Below are positions 59,353 through 64,000 of a stretch of DNA of 64,000 nucleotides, piece after piece (the stretch's first letter is position 1; the number at the start of each line of letters is the position of its first letter). The notes below the pieces were generated by a model. The model had not been told where the DNA came from, did no database searches, and worked only from the letters and a program-made list of their open reading frames with translations. This stretch comes from Collybiopsis luxurians FD-317 M1 (lineage: Eukaryota; Basidiomycota; Agaricomycetes; Agaricales; Omphalotaceae). Position numbers and translations under genes: made by a program. The DNA is taken from NCBI GenBank assembly GCA_000827265.1, contig KN834773.1, positions 103,484 through 167,483 of the forward strand, in the 5' to 3' direction.

Positions 59353-61642
59353 TCAATCCACCCACAACGGCTCAAAATTCCATTTGGGAAGGGGAACATA
59401 TTTTTTCCGTTCCTCCAATTCTTTGGCCTCTGCTTCTTTTCTGAGTTTGACTGTTCGGTGAACCTTGACACGTCCAAGATGCTTATGGGGTATGTGCCTT
59501 GCTCTACCAAGATTGGCCCAACTACAGAAAAGTTAGCAAACAAATGCGATAACCTGTGTCAGTGAGAAGAAACATACCAAATCTTGTAGTCCCAGCTCCA
59601 ACCACGACCGACTTCGCGGGCTTGGTCATCAGGATGATCCGGGTCAGCTTTCAGATACTTGATCTTCTGTGGAAGCACTTCCAGAATCCACCATCCCGGA
59701 GCTTTCTTCAGCATATCGTTTACCCTGGTCAGTGCATCCTTCCTATCTTCATCTTCTTCGCTGACAAAGTCTTTCAAAAAAGGGTTTTGTTGTGAGGTAG
59801 TCGGAGTGATCGGTGAATTGAGCGTAGAGCTGCCTGCTTCAGATTGATTGGAATACGGGACTGGGGGACGTTCCGAAGCCCGAGGTGCGAGCGAGCCAGG
59901 ATCTAATCCGGCTTTCCAGAGTAATTCTCGATGGAAGAGGATACCCGTTTTAGCCTTGAAGCATTCACGAATCATCCAGCGCAGCGGAATGCGCGCGAGA
60001 GCGTTGCGGGTGTCGTTCTTGACCGCTCCACCACCTACATCTATACGTGCAAATATCAAATGTCAGCAGAATTACGACATAACGAAGGGAGGAAATTTTG
60101 CATACCACAATGACAGCCGGAAAACCAAACCTCTTCCACACTGGTACAGGGTTCTGAGCCCGAATTGGCATCATATTCTTGCTCATACTCATGGAGGGTT
60201 TTCTCCGTAGAGCTCTGACGGGTATGGCTATGTTTGAGGATTGGCGATGGCTCTGGAGATGCTTCCTGGTCCTTTACTTTGGGATTCGATTTGGGCATCT
60301 CTCCTCTAGACACTCCAAATTTTGAGGACAAGTCATCGTTAGTTTCGTGAGTCCAAAGGCTGGGGGAAAATTTCGCTCGATGTTCGTCCAAAGCCAGCGC
60401 ATGTCGGAAGTATCGGACATTGCTGTTGGAACTGGTAAAAGGAAGCCGTCTGTTGATAAGACCTATTGACGCGACAGTATCCCTGGAGAGAAAATGGATC
60501 CAGAGTCAGTAGAATGAATAAATGGGCTTTGTTTAGATGGCTACCAGAGTCCGAGAAACTCAATATCAACGTCTATAGAGAACGACTTTTTGAAATTCGA
60601 ACTGAGCCGCCAGCCAGTTTCGTCTTCCCTTGAATACATCTTGTATGCAAAGGGCACCTGCTGGAGGTTGTGACGAGGGAGTAACCCGACCTTGTGAATC
60701 CTAAAGATGAGCGGTTAATGCTTACATCCATCCATAAGAAGGAATGAACATACATTCCGGCCAAAGCACGGGCGGTCTATCGTCAACAGAAGCATGTTCA
60801 GAACGAAGAAAAGGTAACAGTAGCAAATTAAAAAGCCGACGCACATATGCTCCACGGGAAAATCTGACAGGAGCATTAGCGTGATACTTCGTTTCTTCGT
60901 AAACTTATGACCCACCCGAATATACAAATCTTGTCTCCAATGCTGTCTGTCAACGTTTCAATTAAGCTCCTAGTGCAAAGAGCTCCACGGCAACTCACAA
61001 TTTTGCATCAGGAATTCATAGCCACCTACAATGAAATGTTGAGTCGTCGATTGTGACTTAGGAAAACTAACAAAAATAACATACTCATGACATGCGCGTC
61101 GAGGTGATGTCCAAGCATCATATCCAGTATCTTGTGCACCTTAGCCATCCATGGCTGAGCGATTTGAGGAATGGAATATGTCCCAATGCCAGCCTGAAAG
61201 CGGACTAAATAAGCAATTTCCATGCCATAATGAATCAGGAACCAGTGAAAGTCACCTGGTAGTAAACCAGCTGCTGTTCAGGGTCGTCCTTCTTCAACAT
61301 CGAGAACAGATTAACCACATTGCTGTTCTGTTGCACACAGTAGAATACAGTCAGTTGTTTTATTCCCGAGAATTTCTTTGACGAAAATGCAGCATACATC
61401 GTCGTCAAACTGGTCCCCTAAGTAGAAGCTATTGTTTATTTCTGGAGATGAACACTGGAAACTCTCTGCTCACCTGTACCATCAAAACATAGCACAAGTG
61501 TCCTGTGCTTGTATATTTTCCGATCTGGAATCACATCTTCGAGTCTCGCCGGAGTAGTTGGATCCAGAAGATTGTCCACGCGAGAATATTCTGGGGGTAA
61601 GCTGAATGCTCTTTTGTGATTTCCCCTTCCAAAGAGAGTCAT
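59353..61642 (-). CDS. DUF2235 alpha/beta-hydrolase, copy 2
   Basis: Starts at 61642 (MTLFGRGNHKRAFSLPPEYS) and ends PLWVD with TGA at 59353-59355. It is co-linear with copy 1 exon by exon: TLVLCFDGTG, the G-F-S-R-G elbow with TARALAGM, and later VEEVWFSGCHCDVGGG, WMIRECFKAKTGILFHREL and WWILEVLPQKIKYLKADP. In the elbow region it keeps TAR where copy 1 has TAH. The linker differs most between copies, as expected for a disordered, Ser/Pro-rich insert. A MITE lies about 140 bp upstream of the start, possibly in the promoter. Confidence 0.82.
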
Positions 61643-61782
61643 TTGGGTCGAAGTATGTACGTTCTGTCACGGTCTTGCTCGTCGCCTTTAATATACTCAA
61701 GAATAATTGTGGAGCAATACAAATCTAAGCCGAATAACTTGAAGGTGGCTTTCTGTCCCAAGAAAGTTCCGGGAACAGAATA

Positions 61783-62020
61783 GGGATCCGCACTGTAACC
61801 GTATAGATACGGTTTACGGTTATGACTGTACGGGTACCCGTAGCCGTACCGTAAAGGGAGGCGGCGCTCATTTTTTACGGCCGTATCTGTACGGCTGCCA
61901 TACGGGGGCCCCATACTACAGAAGCTGGGCTATTACTGTTGTACCAGTATAGCTTTGGCAAGCCGTATACGGGTATACGGTTGCCGGCAGCCGTACGTAT
62001 ACGGTTACGGTGCAGATCCC
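61783..62020. mobile_element. 238-bp CCGTA-rich MITE flanked by TA
   Basis: Left end GGGATCCGCACTGTAACCG and, on the opposite strand, right end GGGATCTGCACCGTAACCG form about 25-bp terminal inverted repeats, directly flanked by TA on each side (61781-61782, 62021-62022). The inside is packed with CCGTA/TACGG words (CCGTATACGG, GTACGG, CCGTACCG), so it can fold extensively. TA target duplication and terminal inverted repeats are the marks of Tc1/mariner-type non-autonomous elements. No coding capacity. Confidence 0.85.
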
Positions 62021-62022
62021 TA

Positions 62023-63234
62023 GAACCGAAATTAAGAACATCACAACTTGGTTAGATGGGCAAGTTGACAATGTGAACATAGATTTTATACTTAGATCTA
62101 AGTAGACGGAACCCGGAAACCTCGGTAAGAGCCAACGGTCACAATGTTTTAATTTAATCTTGATTCTCGATCTGATCCATTCCACGCAAAACTCACTTCT
62201 AAGTAGTTTGAACCACTGAGAGCCATAGGATACGTCCTGAACTTTCCTTGTTTGGTAACTTGGGAGATGGTGCTGAATAAACAACATCGAACTCTGTTTT
62301 TCTGTAATAATCGCCGTACTCTATATGAAGTCATTGCTTCGATAAAGCTTGCAACGAAAGTTCTTTTACCGGGAAAAGAAGACCATGGAAATTGCCCACA
62401 TTCTGGTTATCAGCACTCGTAGACGTGCAGGTTGAGCAATGAGGGAGCTCTCTACTCGTGAAAATGACTTTCTTGGCAGATTTTGTGCCACACCTCAACC
62501 GAATTGTCCCTTCGACTCTTCCAGTAAACGGAGTAGTACCCTTCGGATCCTCCCCGCCACGCACGGGCCTGGTCTTTAATCGGACATAATGCCCCACTCC
62601 TTCTCTTTTCAAGATCATGATCTGATCCAGAAGTTCAAAATTTCTAGTCACAGGTTATTTTCTAGCGTCCATCTCGCATCAAAATCCATAGGAAACTCTG
62701 TACCTGTATAGTACACACCAGCTCGTCTCAAAGTTCTATCACTCCTATACCCATCAGCAACGTGGCCCGAACAGCACTAAGTGGATCGACGGTCGTAGTC
62801 GTTGTATACGTGGGGTTAAGCAATTTCCTTCAAAGCAATAATAAATTAGTCCTGCAGCAAAGCCTTTCTTTCTTCATAAATAAACTTGTAGTCCCAAATC
62901 CCTCCAATTTTTCTAGGTGGACAGTAAGAGTCATTTCCTCTAGAAGCTTTATTCTTGGCTATAGTATTACCGACATATCGGTATTCCATTGCTGGCAGCT
63001 GGAGGAAAACAGTACAGTACCCGAAAACTTCAATCGGCATGCTCAACTTGAAAGATCCCTTCTGAGACACTCTCAACTCGGAATGAATGCAGATATCGGT
63101 AAAGACATTGCCCGAGCGGTGATGAAAGTGTGTTAGTCTCCATTGCTCATTTTCCGTCGTTGCAATACATACAATCAACATCATATCAGTGGCAAGATAT
63201 ACTACATAAATTTATTTGCTTGTTCAAAGATATT
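62023..63234. other. intergenic between DUF2235 copies 2 and 3
   Basis: Contains a segment near 62560-62720 that resembles 58140-58490 (TCTT.AA.CGGACA.AATGC, GATCATGATCTGAT, CAGGTTA.TTTC.AGCGTCC). The tandem unit therefore includes intergenic DNA as well as the gene. No other gene seen. Confidence 0.5.
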
Positions 63235-64000
63235 CTCAATCAACCCACACCGGATCGAAATCCCATTCCGGACGGGGAACATACTTCTTACGCTCCTCCA
63301 ACACTTCTGCCTCCGCTTCCATTCGGAGTTTAACTGTACGATGAACCTTGACACGACCGAGTTGCTTGTGGGGGATATGCCGCGCTTTACCGAAATTAGC
63401 CCAGCTAGAAAACTCGGTAGTGAGCGAACAAGTTTACTTGCATCAACAGGGAATTGAAAAACATACGCAATTTTATAAGCCCATCTCCCTCCACCTTCTC
63501 CATTGTTTGTACGATCATTAGGGTGATCTGGGTCAGCTTTGAGATGCTTAATCTTCTGTGGAAGCACCTCAAGGATCCACCACCCCGGGGATACCTTAAG
63601 CATGTCATTTATCCCGCTCAGTGCATCCTTAACATCTTCATCTTCTTCATTCATGAAATCGGTTAGGAAGTGGCTCTGGTATAGGCCAAGCGGGGAGTTG
63701 ATCGCGACCGGAGAGCTAACGGCAGAGCCACTTGCTTCAGATGCAGCCCGACTACGACTTACGGCTGTAATGGCCAGAGGACGTTGTCGAACTTGAGGCC
63801 AGAGCGTGTCAGGATCCAACCCGACTTTCTTGAGCATTTCTCGATGGAACAGGATACCTGTTTTAGTCTTGAAGCATTCACGAATCATCCAGCGGAGCGG
63901 AATGCGAGAGAGAGCGTTGCGGGTTTTGTTCTTGACTGCTCCGCCACCGACATCTGCATATGTGCGTGTAAGTATTGAATATCAAGGCAGAGTGACAGGA
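63235..64000 (-). CDS. DUF2235 alpha/beta-hydrolase, copy 3 (C-terminal part)
   Basis: The window cuts the gene; only its C-terminal exons are present, ending at TGA 63235-63237 (PVWVD). It reads WMIRECFKTKTGILFHREM, a Ser/Ala-rich linker, FLTDFMNEEDEDVKDALSG and WWILEVLPQKIKHLKADP, then after an intron WANFGKARHIPHKQLGRV and RKKYVPRPEWDF. It matches copies 1 and 2 exon for exon, with the same intron position after YKI. The catalytic half lies outside the window. Confidence 0.82.

Overview
The window looks like nuclear DNA of a mushroom-forming basidiomycete (Agaricomycetes). Genes are compact, with many short introns (about 40-120 bp, GT-AG, plus one apparent GC-AG). There are Ty3 and Ty1/copia relics, miniature inverted-repeat elements, and many small lineage-specific gene families with decayed copies beside live ones. 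No rRNA, tRNA or CRISPR was recognised. Exon boundaries were placed by hand; where the exon lengths sum to a whole number of codons this is stated, and it was the main check used.

Layout. 1-9.7 kb: lineage-specific genes. These are the 3' part of a helical gene ending in a GGSFSA motif (1.9-2.9 kb), two decayed fragments of a 213-aa family (3.5-4.4 kb), a head-to-head pair of diverged paralogues with an E-x-K core (5.5-7.8 kb), and an F-box relic (8.6-9.1 kb). 9.8-21.8 kb: a nested transposon island. It holds a minus-strand Ty3/gypsy relic, a copia relic, an unrecognised decayed ORF set, two 213-bp twin inverted-repeat elements with a 941-bp relative, and a field of GGCTGCAGCC palindromes. 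22-24.6 kb: decayed copies and one intact copy of the 213-aa family. 24.8-33.2 kb: conserved metabolic and housekeeping genes, namely a secreted GH43 glycosidase, an amidase, the spliceosome protein CWC15 and an aldo-keto reductase (AKR). 33.4-36 kb: at least three rotted tandem copies of that AKR. 36.5-45 kb: a three-repeat Myb regulator and several serine-rich or acidic hypothetical proteins, one built of duplicated exons. 45.3-52.7 kb: an acidic protein gene with a partial duplicate 6 kb away, and three neighbouring minus-strand genes made of repeated exons coding a PxVL...GxFSAVxGxQ unit. 53.2-64 kb: a glutamine-synthetase-like gene, then three tandem minus-strand DUF2235 alpha/beta-hydrolase genes (the third cut by the window edge), with a glutamine-synthetase relic and a TA-flanked CCGTA-rich MITE between them.

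Most promising for novelty: the PxVL...GxFSAVxGxQ repeat family. Two complete genes (216 and 260 aa) have all six introns in phase 1, so each repeat sits in a symmetric exon. A related motif ends the helical gene at 2 kb, and a half-motif (LMDAQRYD) is repeated exon by exon in the gene at 40.6-41.9 kb. This may be a scaffold or recognition family that grows by exon duplication; its function is unknown. Two other themes stand out. Local duplication followed by decay is common, and all four nonsense changes that could be compared with an intact copy are C-to-T type. In the head-to-head pair, only one partner keeps the E-x-K lysine.
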